Shown: in pieces, positions 11,792 through 22,649 of the stretch
Position numbering within the stretch: the first letter of the stretch is position 1
How the letters are laid out: the number at the start of each line of letters is the position of its first letter
Source: Dysidea avara
Lineage: Eukaryota; Porifera; Demospongiae; Dictyoceratida; Dysideidae
NCBI RefSeq assembly: GCF_963678975.1
Contig: NC_089280.1
Coordinates: 16,528,780-16,592,779 of the forward strand
Direction: 5' to 3'
Length of the DNA stretch: 64,000 nucleotides
Notes under the pieces: model-generated
Told to the model about the DNA's origin: nothing
The model's database searches: none
The model's input: the letters and a program-made list of their open reading frames with translations, nothing else
Translations under genes and position numbers: made by a program

Positions 11792-12713
11792 ACAGTACAG
11801 TAATGATTTAAAGAAAGTGTATGTTGCATCTATCTATTGTACTGTATAGTAGGGACCACAGAGGTTTGGGCATGGCCCATGAAAAAACATCACCCAAAAA
11901 TCAGCCTCACTTTTCCCTGATGATGATGAGGCAGTGTTGATTAGATAAAACTACGCCCCAAACACCCAAACAAGCTTTCAGATCCACCTGAAATGCTTTC
12001 AACAAGTTGCTAAGGATTTTTTTAGTTATCAAATGGAATTTTCTAGTGACTGACTGACTGACTGACTGACTGACTGACTGACTGACTGACTGACTGACTG
12101 ACTGACTGACTGACTGACTGACTGACTGACTGACTGACTGACTGACTGACTGACTGACTGACTGACTGACTGACTGACTGACTGACTGACTGACTGACTG
12201 ACTGACTGACTGACTGACTGACTGACTGACTGACTGACTGACTGACTGACTGACTGACTGACTGACTGACTGACTGACTGACTGACTGAGTAACTGACTG
12301 ACTGATTCCTTCAGCCAATTGCTTGATTTTTTCACTGTTTTACATCGCTCCAGCCGGACACATACCTTAGTGTGATGTACAATGCATCTTCATGGACTTA
12401 CCAGTGTCCTTTCATCTTTGCTGACAGCAAAAGGTGTCGATTTGGTGGTAGCGCATGATGTCTTCCCTTTGTAATGGAAATCGTCAATACTTTTCATAGT
12501 GGCTACTTTGATTAAAGAGGTGCTTTTTGAACAGTTCTTGATTTGTAATGTTATGTAACAGGTTGAACATATCTGACAACGAATCTTCACTTTTCAGATA
12601 GCTGGGATGTGCAGCACCATTTTTTTCTTTTGATGCCGTATCACCAGTCATAATAATTTTATTTTTCAAAAAATTTAGCAAACAAGTACAGAAAAAAAAT
12701 TGGAATTTCTAGA
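11792..12713 (+). mobile_element. R1 repeat, copy with expanded microsatellite
   Basis: It starts at ATTGTACTGTATAGTAGGGACC and follows the R1 order: CAGCCTCAC block, AATGGAATTTTCTAGT, a very long GACT repeat, ATTCCTTCAG, TCATGGACTTACC, then CACCAGTCATAATAAT. A palindromic element (12714-12960) follows as in the other copies. Confidence 0.7.
12047..12305. repeat. (GACT)n microsatellite inside R1
   Basis: About 64 uninterrupted GACT units end in one GAGTAACT variation. The position corresponds to the short CTGC/CTGA runs in other R1 copies, so it is an expansion of a seed carried by the mobile element. Ser-Gln-Ser-Val open frames on the - strand are artefacts. Confidence 0.97.
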
Positions 12714-12960
12714 GTAGGGACCATAGCACATTAATAAAAGTACTGAAACAAGCTGGAGTAGTGCACAATATTAAATCACAGTAAAACAATAAGAAGTGTT
12801 ATATCCCTACTGTGCTCATAACCATAATGGAAATGCACAGCAGATATATATATATATATATATAACACATTGTTTTACTGTGATTTAATATTGTGCACTA
12901 CTCCAGCTTGTTTCAGTACATTTTATCAATGTGCTATGGTCCCTACTCTAACTGAAATTC
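12714..12960. repeat. Palindromic MITE with (TA)n centre
   Basis: The left arm GAGTAGGGACCATAGCAC and right arm GCTATGGTCCCTACTC enclose long complementary arms, including TGCACAATATTAAATCACAG. A (TA)n run lies near 12845-12864. Confidence 0.8.
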
Positions 12961-13988
12961 CAAATCTTTTGTGTACTTAAAAAGTTAGCTAAATGGCAAT
13001 TCTATGGGGTCTATGTAACTCCTAAATCTGGATAGCATTTCTGTGTTTACCCTGAATGCTTCTAAATAGGCACTGTAGGGAATGCCTAATCCTAAACCAT
13101 ATATATTAGCAGAAACAAATGAAAATCCCTAGATGGTTTCACCATGCTAACCACATAATTAGGGTAAAAAAAGAAGGATAATCAAAATTTTGCAATATGT
13201 AGGTTTTAGAAAAAAACTCATTGGCAATACTTCTTGTAATGATGATCACTTATTTTTACATGACAATATTAACAAACCATTTAAAGACATTTCAGGCTTG
13301 CTTCATTGTGTATTCTTTAACCTAGTCACTGCCATAACCACTCACTGCCATAACCACTATAAATGTCTGTAGCATCACTTTTGTAACTCTGTCATACACA
13401 GGGTTTTAGCCAGACATTTGATAATGCCAGAGCTTAGCTTCATATCATTATATCTATATAAGAGATTTTTGTTTAGAGGGAAGGCAAGCCTTAGTGTACA
13501 AAGTTGCTAACTTGAAGAATGTCCTCCCAGGAAATTTTTTTAAATTGAGAGAGTGATTTCAGCAGCTTATCATGTAGGATTTAATCTTGTATTTATTTCA
13601 CACTGCTGTAGTAGGGTGACTGCTCTATTAGGGTATTTCAATCCAGTAGCCTTTTACTAAATACATGCCACTAGGAAAATTTTAAACATTAGACTATCTA
13701 AAATTTAATATGAGAGCAAGTGATTTCAGCAGTAGTTTATTAGAATAATTGGCAACTGTATTCGAGTTTTTGGCCAGAAAAGCCCAATTATGATCCGTAA
13801 TGTATTGTACTGTAATTTTAGTGGCTTTGAAGCAGCAGATTAGAGCCTCTACAAATTCAGTGGCGAGGGGGTCCTTTAAAAGTTACCATTCTGGTCATTT
13901 GTGATCTTTACTATGTAATGATATGTATACTGAGCAGCTAGTGTTTGTTTACTTCCATCACAGTATCACTATCATATATAATCTGTAG
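12961..13988. other. Upstream flank or intron of the Death-deaminase gene
   Basis: No convincing first exon was found, although the Death exon needs an upstream exon ending in phase 1. A single CTCTATTAGGGTATTTC motif lies at about 13617-13645. Confidence 0.4.
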
Positions 13989-14261
13989 GGAATGTTGCTC
14001 CAAATTTAAAAGACCTCAACAGACATGTCATTAAAAAATATGCTGATATATGGAGGGATGTTGGCATAGAGCTAGGATTGGAACTTTCATTGATTAAAAG
14101 TATTGAACAGAACTATCCTAAAAATGTCACAACTTGTTTTCAAGAGACACTGGATAGATGGTTGAAGTTGGTTCCTGGTGCTACGTGGAAAATGTTGGAG
14201 ATTGCTATTACTAATGTAAATAGGCAGAACCTTCATCTTAATCCTGTTAAGAATGTGTATG
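13989..14261 (+). CDS. Death-domain exon (exon A)
   Basis: The exon is 91 codons long, phase 1 at both ends, with acceptor TCTGTAG and donor G|GTGAGG. The protein runs from NVAPNLKDLNRHVIKKYA through WRDVGIELGLELSLIKSIEQ and WLKLVPGATWKMLEIAITN to the donor. Six-helix Death domains have this pattern: a conserved W in helix 1-2, the G-x-x-L turn, an I-E-x-x-x-P motif before helix 4, then CF..L..WL and TW..L..AI. Death domains mediate homotypic assembly in cell-death and innate-immune complexes. The partner cannot be read from sequence. The short extra open frame past the donor is intron. Confidence 0.85.
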
Positions 14262-15026
14262 GTGAGGATATGTGTATATGTATGCAATAGTATGCTCCAG
14301 CTCTACATATTGTAGACATATTTTATAGTTCTCTTAACTGAGTGCCCTGTAGTACAACAATATATCTAGTTGGAATTAACTACTCCCATATAACCAGTTT
14401 TGAATAGTTTATTGTGGTCATATTGAAGTAATCTTATGTTTCACAGATGCGACAGGTCAGTGTTTCTGCAAAGTAAGAAATAAACGTGCGATCATTTGAT
14501 ATCTTTAAAGAGTGCTGATATACATAGCTAGCTGAATATTGTGCAAGTAGTTATATAAAGGTATAGTAGAAAAGTGAGAAAAATGTAGCTCTTTCACTAG
14601 GGATTTAACCCCTGAAGATCATATAATATAATTATACTGTAATATAGCAGTCAGGTGTAGTTGATTTTCCCAACTTGCCGAGTCATTATATAATTTGGTA
14701 TGGTTCAACTGTAATGCTTTATGAATTTTTCCAACTGTGCACTGAAAATAGAGAGGTTTGCTGGTATCAATATTTAAAATTTCATATTGTTTAAAATGAA
14801 GTTAAGCAGTTTGTACAATGCTCAAATATAATTATTATGTTTCTCCCAAGGTCATAAAACTCTACTGTGCATATAAGAATTGATAAAGCTAAAATACACC
14901 TAATTTTAATATTAACTACTAAATGGTAGTATTAATGGGTTTAGTGTCTTATGTGCATTCATCAGTGCTATTGTGTATGTATAAGGGGTGTAATATCTGA
15001 CATTGATATCCTTTACTGTCATGTAG
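14262..15026 (+). other. Intron 1 of the Death-deaminase gene
   Basis: An AT-rich intron between GTGAGG and CATGTAG. No repeat with clear ends was seen. Confidence 0.6.
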
Positions 15027-15266
15027 AAGAAGATGAAAATGACAATGATTCAGGCTTGGTAGTTATGAATCAATCAACTACAGCACCATCAATTGTTTCT
15101 GACATGGAAATAACTGGCTCACAGCAACCAAGCCTTGATTGTTATGAGTTTAATGAAACCATGGAACCATTGCCAACAGCAACAAATGCTTTACTTGAAA
15201 ATGCAACATCTACTACTGAGGCATCAACACAAACCAGTGCGGTAACTGCTGCTGTTCCTGCTGCTG
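15027..15266 (+). CDS. Acidic Ser/Thr-rich linker exon (exon B)
   Basis: The exon is 80 codons long, phase 1 on both sides, with acceptor CATGTAG and donor CTGCTG|GTAAGG. The peptide begins with an acidic run (EEDENDNDSG) and continues with a Ser/Thr/Ala/Pro-rich low-complexity stretch. It has no fold signature, so it probably is a flexible linker between the Death and ubiquitin-like modules. The frame is open across the exon and matches the phase of both neighbours. Confidence 0.7.
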
Positions 15267-16405
15267 GTAAGGTGATGCAAAAGTATTTGGACAAAGTGCT
15301 ATTTCAGAAATGGCATTTTAATTTGATGAATTAACTAACAACAATTTGTAAGCAAATTAATTAGCACAAGCAAAAGGCCCCTAATCCCTTAGAAGACACA
15401 CAAATTGTATACTTTAATTGTGTAGTGGAAGTAATCATATTACAATGTCTATTTTGCTGAATGGCATACGTAAGAATATTTCTGTCTTATGGTGTCTATG
15501 ATTTAAGAGTAATTAAAAGGTTAGCTATTAGCCATTTACAAACCATGCAATTAACAAGATTGCCCTTGTTTGGTCTGACATTTGTATAATCAGAGAAGGT
15601 GGTATCACCTAATTGTTTTTGTAGTTAAAAAGTTAACAATGTTCTGTTGTTAGGAGATTAACCAGCCAGGTGGAGTCACTGTGCAACATTTCCTTCTTTG
15701 AAATGACTATCTCATGAACTTAGTTCATGAGATTGATTGTCTGGCAGGCATGTCAGATCAACTATTAATTATTGGTCTGACATTTGTCTGGTCATTACTG
15801 AAAAACTGAATAATAATTATGATCACCGATGACTATCCCCTTAAAATTTTTTCCTTAAAAGAGTTTGTACTTTAGGAGACTGTCAAGGTGTGTAAGTAGA
15901 AATTTGATAGTTGTTTGCTCAGTAGGCATAATAATAAATTTTACTCATATTGTATTTTTTTACGAGTATATATCCCTCATAACTAGCCACTGTTTCATCC
16001 ATTCTATGCTAAACTTTGCATGTGCACATACTACTAGTGTGTGTTTAAAATATGGAATTTTCCCACAAAGTGATGTTGTAATACCATCATTCATAGGTTA
16101 TGTTGCTTCACTACTTATTATTACTTGAATCCTTAAGATTAAATTTAAAATACTAGTTTGTTAATGTCACAGAACAGGAGTATTATCAAAGGCTGTACAT
16201 AGCTTTATTGCTTCATGTCTCTCAATTCTCTGAATAGTAATCTGTTAAGAACAACAGTGCATACAGATTTTGGGAACGATCTTGCAGAGGTGTGTACAAT
16301 TAAAGAAACAAAAAAATTGACTCCATAATCATCAGTAGAATATTTAATATTCACATTTTTTTGGCAACATGTACAGCTATGATTTTATTTAGGCTTGATA
16401 CAGGA
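15267..16405 (+). other. Intron 2, first part
   Basis: No gene is seen. One open frame at 15865-16128 lacks domain signal and was not called. Confidence 0.5.
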
Positions 16406-17329
16406 CAGTGGCGTAGCCAGGAAAAATTTTTTACCGAGGCAACAAAGTTTATACATTGACCTAACTGAGAGAGTCTGACTCAACTGATCATAAACACTTT
16501 CAAGCATGGGTGGTACAGCATTTACTGGGATGGATGGAAGAAACTGTTTTAGAATACTCTGAGCGTTTTCTACATGTCATAAGAATACTCCAGCTTAGTT
16601 AATGATACATATGTATACCATGCTAGTTTAATTGTACTCAACGCAAAAAATTGACTTACTCCGGAGATATTTTGAGTGGTCAAGCCATCCATGGACTGCA
16701 ACAGAGGTTATAGTCATGCACACTATAACTTTTATTGATCTGGTGTGATATGTAAGTCAGAGATTACCTCTTTCATATGATGCTCAACTGCACATGCTAA
16801 GCATGTCAAACTAGAGAGTCTGGGAGCATGCTCCTTCAAGGAAAATTTGAAAATATATGCTTTGAAATGGCTATTCTTTGATTGTAACTGCTAATGCATG
16901 ATATGCATGATCAATTAGCTCAATGAAATGCCATGCGGTTGACTCACTGGAACTTTTGAAAAGTAAACGTAAATGATTTAGACCAAGCATGCAGTGTAAT
17001 GAGAACAGTGACTATAGTCTATACTGAATGCTCTATTAGAGTATATTATGATGACTGCTCTATTAGAGTATCTCGATCTTTTTCATACAAATTCAAGTAG
17101 CTGAAAAGTAGTCCAGGTAATGCCAGACCGTGTCACTGTGGGTCCCTGCCCTACTTAGTAGCCATAGATTTTATCTGTGTGGTCAGTACTGGCCGTATTA
17201 AATACTCTCTATAGTAACATTTGAGTAGAAAAATCGGGGGGTCAAAACTCAAGCCTGCTCAGCCTGAATTGTTGAGCATATTTTACCGAGGCAGCTGCCT
17301 CGGTTGCCTCAATGGTAGCTACGCCACTG
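16406..17329. mobile_element. hAT-like element with CAGTGGCGTAGC ends
   Basis: A 924-bp element has ends CAGTGGCGTAGCCAGG and GGTAGCTACGCCACTG. Flanks CAGGA (16401-16405) and CAGGG (17330-17334) form a 5-bp duplication with one mismatch. A second internal inverted pair, TTTTACCGAGGCA, sits near both ends. Internal blocks recur at about 30344-30440 and 32950-33230. A double CTCTATTAGAG motif lies at 17030-17075. No transposase is seen. Confidence 0.7.
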
Positions 17330-17547
17330 CAGGGTACATATTAATTAAACTATCGACCGAATATTGCAGTGTATCATGCTCAATGCACATTAAGTGTAAA
17401 GTTCAAGACCTTTATACGTGTTTGTCACTGTGTTAACAGCTATGTACCTCCAAATAAAAATATTTGCAGTTTGTTCACAATGTGAAAAGTCAGTTGTACA
17501 AAACTTAGGTTCATACTCTTGTTAATTTATAAAATAACCACCTAATG

Positions 17548-18049
17548 CAATGGCGGATCCAGGATGGGGCATTTGGGGCAAATGCCCCCCCCCCCCCCCC
17601 CCCCCTCCCGGCTCACCTTGTGGAGGCGCCAGCCATACTTCTGAGTCTGATTAAAATACTAAATTTTATAGATCAGTTTATAAAACTCATGAAAATATGC
17701 ACATTTTACTAGCATTTATTACAAATTTACTTGAAACCAAAGTAAAACAAAGTCGAACTAACTGTAAAATTGTCATCCAGCACCTTCGTGCGTACTAAGC
17801 GCCTCTAAAATTAATTATCGTGTTGATGTTGGTTAAGACATTCAGAGCCTTTAAAACTGCTTTTAAGACTTCACAACCATCTGCAAAGGCCAAAATGACA
17901 AAAATCAACAGTGAGACACTGCTAAGAGGTGAATATTTGCTGTTTCAAAAATGCAGCAACTAACAAGAGAATATGGCTCTCCCTAGCTAACCACCAACTA
18001 CTTAGCCTGTTTGTGTCCCTCCCCTTGCCAGCTCCTGGATCCGCCCCTG
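17548..18049. mobile_element. hAT5-like MITE, copy 3 (reverse), with poly-C tract
   Basis: A 502-bp element has ends CAATGGCGGATCCAGGA and TCCTGGATCCGCCCCTG and a perfect 5-bp duplication TAATG (17543-17547 and 18050-18054). It is the reverse-complement relative of 8611-9068 across its whole length. A C-run at about 17586-17605 replaces a short GGGGG segment of the other copy. Confidence 0.88.
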
Positions 18050-18204
18050 TAATGTACAAACTGTTTCAGGGCAGTAGTTAGTTAGTTATATGATAAAAAT
18101 TACGTAGTATTTAGCTTGTACAAGTTTATTATTACTGACAACTGATATTCATAGTGCATGTATGCATAGTTTTGTGCATGCAGCACCTTAACCTGGGTGA
18201 TTGC

Positions 18205-18530
18205 CACCATAGGCTGTGGAGACGGGGGAGCCATAGCCCCCCCACTTTTTTGGGACACTATTTGCAAGAAAAGATCGAGATACTCTAATAGAACAGTCAG
18301 GATCTGGATACTCTAATAGAGCAGTCACAGTATTCAGAGAAGCAGTGTAGCAAACTACTTAGCTGCGTATGTGTAGTTATAAATAAGGAGATATAATTGG
18401 TAGAGAGCTAGCAGCTATTGTCAGCAGGCTGTGACCTCTTTTTTTTCTTTTCTTTTTTGGTCTTCAACTTACAGCTGGCCTGGCCCCCTCACTCTTTGGC
18501 CTGCTCCACTGCCCCTGATTGCTACCACTA
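18205..18530. repeat. Repeat fragment with paired G/C-rich ends
   Basis: GTGGAGACGGGGGAGCCATAG on the left and a GGCCTGCTCCACTGCCCC segment on the right suggest the ends of another non-autonomous element. Two ACTCTAATAGARCAGTCA motifs lie at 18276-18327. Borders are uncertain. Confidence 0.35.
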
Positions 18531-18590
18531 TACATGTAAATAATTTCCACTACTATTGTTAACTATGGTATGCCACACTGTTTCATGTAG

Positions 18591-18842
18591 AGCATAAAAT
18601 CAAGGTCAAATTTAAAAATGACCATGAGAGAACTACAGAAGTGGATCATTTATCTGAAGAGATAAAAACAATACACCAAGTAAAGAGTGAAATTGCTGAA
18701 AAAGAGCATGTGTCAAAGGACCGTTTAATATTTACTGTACATGATGAAGAGTTTGATTCTTCAGTAATATTAGAAGATGACGATCTTATAGAAAAATGGA
18801 AACTTGACAAAGGAGGATTCCGAGTCATTACATGTAGTAAAG
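18591..18842 (+). CDS. Ubiquitin-like domain exon (exon C)
   Basis: The exon is 84 codons long, phase 1 at both ends, with acceptor CATGTAG and donor AAAG|GTACCA. The peptide starts EHKIKVKFKND and continues with VKSEIAEKEHVSKDRLIFTV and SSVILEDDDLIEKW. This resembles the ubiquitin fold: strand 1, a helix of the VKxxIxxKE type, then a RLIF strand and a 'L.D..L' turn. No Gly-Gly end is present, so it would be a built-in ubiquitin-like or PB1-like interaction domain and not a conjugated modifier. The sequence alone does not separate Ubl from PB1. Confidence 0.7.
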
Positions 18843-18910
18843 GTACCACAATTTTTTAACATAGTTAATTAGAGAGACTATTGCTCTGGGTACATATCTA
18901 TGTATGTGCG

Positions 18911-21034
18911 TGTGATAGTACTGTGTGTGATAGTACTGTGTGTGTGATAGTACTGTGTGTGATAGTACTGTGTGTGATAGTACTGTGTGTGTGATAGTAC
19001 TGTGTGTGATAGTACTGTGTGTGATAGTACTGTGTGTGATAGTACTGTGTGTGATAGTACTGTGTGTGATAGTACTGTGTGTGTGATAGTACTGTGTGTG
19101 ATAGTACTGTGTGTGATAGTACTGTGTGTGTGATAGTACTGTGTGTGTGATAGTACTGTGTGTGTGATAGTACTGTGTGTGATAGTACTGTGTGTGTGAT
19201 AGTACTGTGTGTGTGATAGTACTGTGTGTGATAGTACTGTGTGTGATAGTACTGTGTGTGATAGTACTGTGTGTGTGATAGTACTGTGTGTGTGATAGTA
19301 CTGTGTGTGATAGTACTGTGTGTGTGATAGTACTGTGTGTGATGGTACTGTGTGTGTGATGGTACTGTGTGTGATAGTACTGTGTGTGTGATAGTACTGT
19401 GTGTGATGGTACTGTGTGTGATGGTACTGTGTGTGATAGTACTGTGTGTGTGATAGTACTGTGTGTGATGGTACTGTGTGTGATAGTACTGTGTGTGATA
19501 GTACTGTGTGTGTGATAGTACTGTGTGTGATGGTACTGTGTGTGTGATAGTACTGTGTGTGATAGTACTGTGTGTGTGATAGTACTGTGTGTGTGATAGT
19601 ACTGTGTGTGATGGTACTGTGTGTGATAGTACTGTGTGTGTGATAGTACTGTGTGTGATAGTACTGTGTGTGTGATAGTACTGTGTGTGATAGTACTGTG
19701 TGTGTGATAGTACTGTGTGTGATAGTACTGTGTGTGTGATAGTACTGTGTGTGATGGTACTGTGTGTGATGGTACTGTGTGTGATGGTACTGTGTGTGAT
19801 GGTACTGTGTGTGATGGTACTGTGTGTGATAGTACTGTGTGTGTGATAGTACTGTGTGTGTGATAGTACTGTGTGTGTGATAGTACTGTGTGTGTGATAG
19901 TACTGTGTGTGATAGTACTGTGTGTGTGATAGTACTGTGTGTGTGATAGTACTGTGTGTGTGATAGTACTGTGTGTGATAGTACTGTGTGTGTGATAGTA
20001 CTGTGTGTGTGATAGTACTGTGTGTGATAGTACTGTGTGTGATAGTACTGTGTGTGATAGTACTGTGTGTGTGATAGTACTGTGTGTGTGATAGTACTGT
20101 GTGTGATAGTACTGTGTGTGTGATAGTACTGTGTGTGATGGTACTGTGTGTGTGATGGTACTGTGTGTGATAGTACTGTGTGTGTGATAGTACTGTGTGT
20201 GATGGTACTGTGTGTGATGGTACTGTGTGTGATAGTACTGTGTGTGTGATAGTACTGTGTGTGATGGTACTGTGTGTGATAGTACTGTGTGTGATAGTAC
20301 TGTGTGTGTGATAGTACTGTGTGTGATGGTACTGTGTGTGTGATAGTACTGTGTGTGATAGTACTGTGTGTGTGATAGTACTGTGTGTGTGATAGTACTG
20401 TGTGTGATGGTACTGTGTGTGATAGTACTGTGTGTGTGATAGTACTGTGTGTGATAGTACTGTGTGTGTGATAGTACTGTGTGTGATAGTACTGTGTGTG
20501 TGATAGTACTGTGTGTGATAGTACTGTGTGTGTGATAGTACTGTGTGTGATGGTACTGTGTGTGATGGTACTGTGTGTGATGGTACTGTGTGTGATGGTA
20601 CTGTGTGTGATGGTACTGTGTGTGATAGTACTGTGTGTGTGATAGTACTGTGTGTGTGATAGTACTGTGTGTGTGATAGTACTGTGTGTGTGATAGTACT
20701 GTGTGTGATAGTACTGTGTGTGATAGTACTGTGTGTGTGATAGTACTGTGTGTGTGATAGTACTGTGTGTGTGATAGTACTGTGTGTGATAGTACTGTGT
20801 GTGTGATAGTACTGTGTGTGTGATAGTACTGTGTGTGATGGTACTGTGTGTGATGGTACTGTGTGTGATGGTACTGTGTGTGATGGTACTGTGTGTGATG
20901 GTACTGTGTGTGATGGTACTGTGTGTGATAGTACTGTGTGTGTGATAGTACTGTGTGTGATGGTACTGTGTGTGATAGTACTGTGTGTGATAGTACTGTG
21001 TGTGTGATAGTACTGTGTGTGATAGTACTGTGTG
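18911..21034. repeat. 15/17-bp minisatellite (GATAGTACTGTGTGT)n
   Basis: About 2.1 kb of tandem units come in two lengths, GATAGTACTGTGTGT and the same plus GT, with a GATGGTAC variant in runs. The variant order from 19341 to about 19830 recurs from 20137 to about 20626, a shift of 796 bp, which shows a segmental duplication inside the array. All three - strand frames are open because no unit contains a stop there. This is not coding. It lies in the intron between the ubiquitin-like and deaminase exons. Confidence 0.97.
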
Positions 21035-21256
21035 CATACATAAGAATGCAAATACATGACAGGAACATTGATGTATATAATACAGTAACTAAAAAGTATC
21101 AGTCAAAGCCCATGCAATATTGCTTAGCGATCATTCTAATGTGATATGTATTTGAATAACATAATGTCTTTCTAAAATGTTTTATTTGGGCTGTTATAAA
21201 GTAAATAAACTACATTTTTGTTTACATAAATAGTTATATGTGGTACGTTTTTGCAG

Positions 21257-21290
21257 TGATAGAATTAAAGGAAGCTACGAGAGAAAAACA
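21257..21290 (+). CDS. Small joining exon (exon D)
   Basis: After a polypyrimidine tract and TTTTTGCAG, the exon adds V-IELKEATREK and ends at CA|GTACGT (21290), in phase with the next exon. If the GTGAGT site four bases later is used instead (end 21294), the last codon is Tyr and the phase does not fit exon E. The peptide is helical and highly charged. Confidence 0.5.
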
Positions 21291-21369
21291 GTACGTGAGT
21301 TATGGATTTTTGTTTTAAATATTAGTGTTTAAACTGACTACCTTCATCAAAGTTTAATACATAGCAGTA

Positions 21370-21735
21370 TAGCTGCCTATCGTAGGCCATCTGTTTCAAA
21401 ATGATTATTTGATATGTTCAATGAATTATTTGGCGGTATATTCAATAAATCATTTGGCATATTCAATGATTTTAGTGTTTTATTCTGTGAACTATATTTT
21501 TACAACTTATATATTTTGTGTTGGTATATAGCTCGATATATAGTTTGTGTTAGACATTGTTATCATAATCGGGTTGTTGTTAGTATCGCCATAGAGCTTA
21601 TGCAGGAGGTGTGGTAATTATTTCTAAGCGCCTAGCTCTCACAAATGTAAGACACACATTGCCATTTGCAGGGGGAGAGAGAGAACCATCATTAGTAATA
21701 AAATGATACATTCAATACATTATTAGTCCTTGGTC
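21370..21735 (+). repeat. Left member of a ~360-bp inverted pair
   Basis: It matches 28890-29245 in reverse complement. Shared landmarks are ATAGCTGCC...AGGCC, a series of TATTCAATGAATTATTTGG-like blocks, GGGTTGTTGTTAGTATCGC and TCTAGCTCTCACAA. The pair encloses 7.2 kb. Confidence 0.6.
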
Positions 21736-21835
21736 TCATGCGACCACTGTCAGATCAAGTAAAATGAGATCTTGTGGGCATGAAAAAGAGTCTGTACATG
21801 TAAAAAAAAAAGACTAACAACAACAGCAACAAACA

Positions 21836-22649
21836 AGACACACGGTAGTGTGTCGTGCGGCCCAAGAAGCCGGCGCGTAACACCCGTGAGTATATTGACA
21901 GGAAGAAAATGCAATTTTCGCACCTCCGTAGCTCTGTGCTGCCTTGATGAAACAAGACGAGTTTTGCTGTGGATACTCCCTCCAACATCAGCACTCCACA
22001 TTCCAAATTTGAGCGCAATCGCTTCTCGCATTCCCGAGATATGCGACTTCAAAAAGTGGATTAGTTTCTTCGTTTTGTTTTTCTTCTTATTTTTCTTCCT
22101 CTTGTCGCACACTTACAAAAACTGCTATAAAACGCGAACACCATATCCGATTGCCTTGAAATTTTGCACAAAGAAGGGGGTATAAAGGCGCATCTCGGTA
22201 CCAACTTTGGCTGGAATACGATAAACAGGCAAAGAGTTATGAGTGATTATTCACGAAAAATAACACCAATATGTTGTCACACCTACAGCGTAAACCGCGT
22301 ATGGGAAGAAGCTGAAAATCGGTGGGTGAATAGGTTAACTATTGAACCTCAAACCTTTTGTGGTTTGAAAGAAATCGAGCTTAAAACCAGAAAGATACAA
22401 CGAAAAAACCAACAGTGTGTAACAATTACACAATCGAGATTAGCTATTAAAAAACGACTGCTTGCCACGCCTACCAGATAGACTGCTTGGGGTAATGCTT
22501 TGAAAATCACTGTTCAGATGGAGTAATCATCTTAGAATGGTGTAGAAGAATCAGACTTAAAGCCACGGAGTTATAACATGAAATCCAACTTGGTGCAGCA
22601 AGTGCGACATCGAGATACTCTAATAGAGCAGTCATCCTAATAGAGCAGT
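21836..22649 (+). repeat. Composite repeat A: head
   Basis: The head begins at the CACGGTAGTGTGTCGTGCGG block and contains GCCGGCGCG, GACAGGAAGAA and GATATGCGACTT. It also holds an open frame at 22164-22481 (GGIKAHLGTNFGWNTINRQR ... WVNRLTIEPQTFCGLKEIEL). It ends with two CTAATAGAGCAGTCA motifs directly before the satellite. It is nearly the same as 55816-57290. The TTAA at 22557-22560 is the empty site of the insertion seen at 56557-57194. Confidence 0.85.

Noticed and set aside
11907-12335. Ser-Gln-Ser-Val repeat protein on the - strand
   Set aside because: It is the translation of the GACT microsatellite inside R1, with no conserved flanks.
13190-13372. Candidate first exon of the Death-deaminase gene
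   Set aside because: There is no domain signal and no phase 1 donor could be tied to it convincingly.
15865-16128. 87-codon + strand open frame
   Set aside because: It lies in an intron, is hydrophobic by AT-rich composition, and has no conserved motif.
18828-21068. Three - strand open frames of more than 700 codons
   Set aside because: They are reading frames through the 15/17-bp minisatellite. All three frames are open because the unit has no stop; the peptide is a repeat of Thr-His-Ser-Thr-Ile and its shifted forms.
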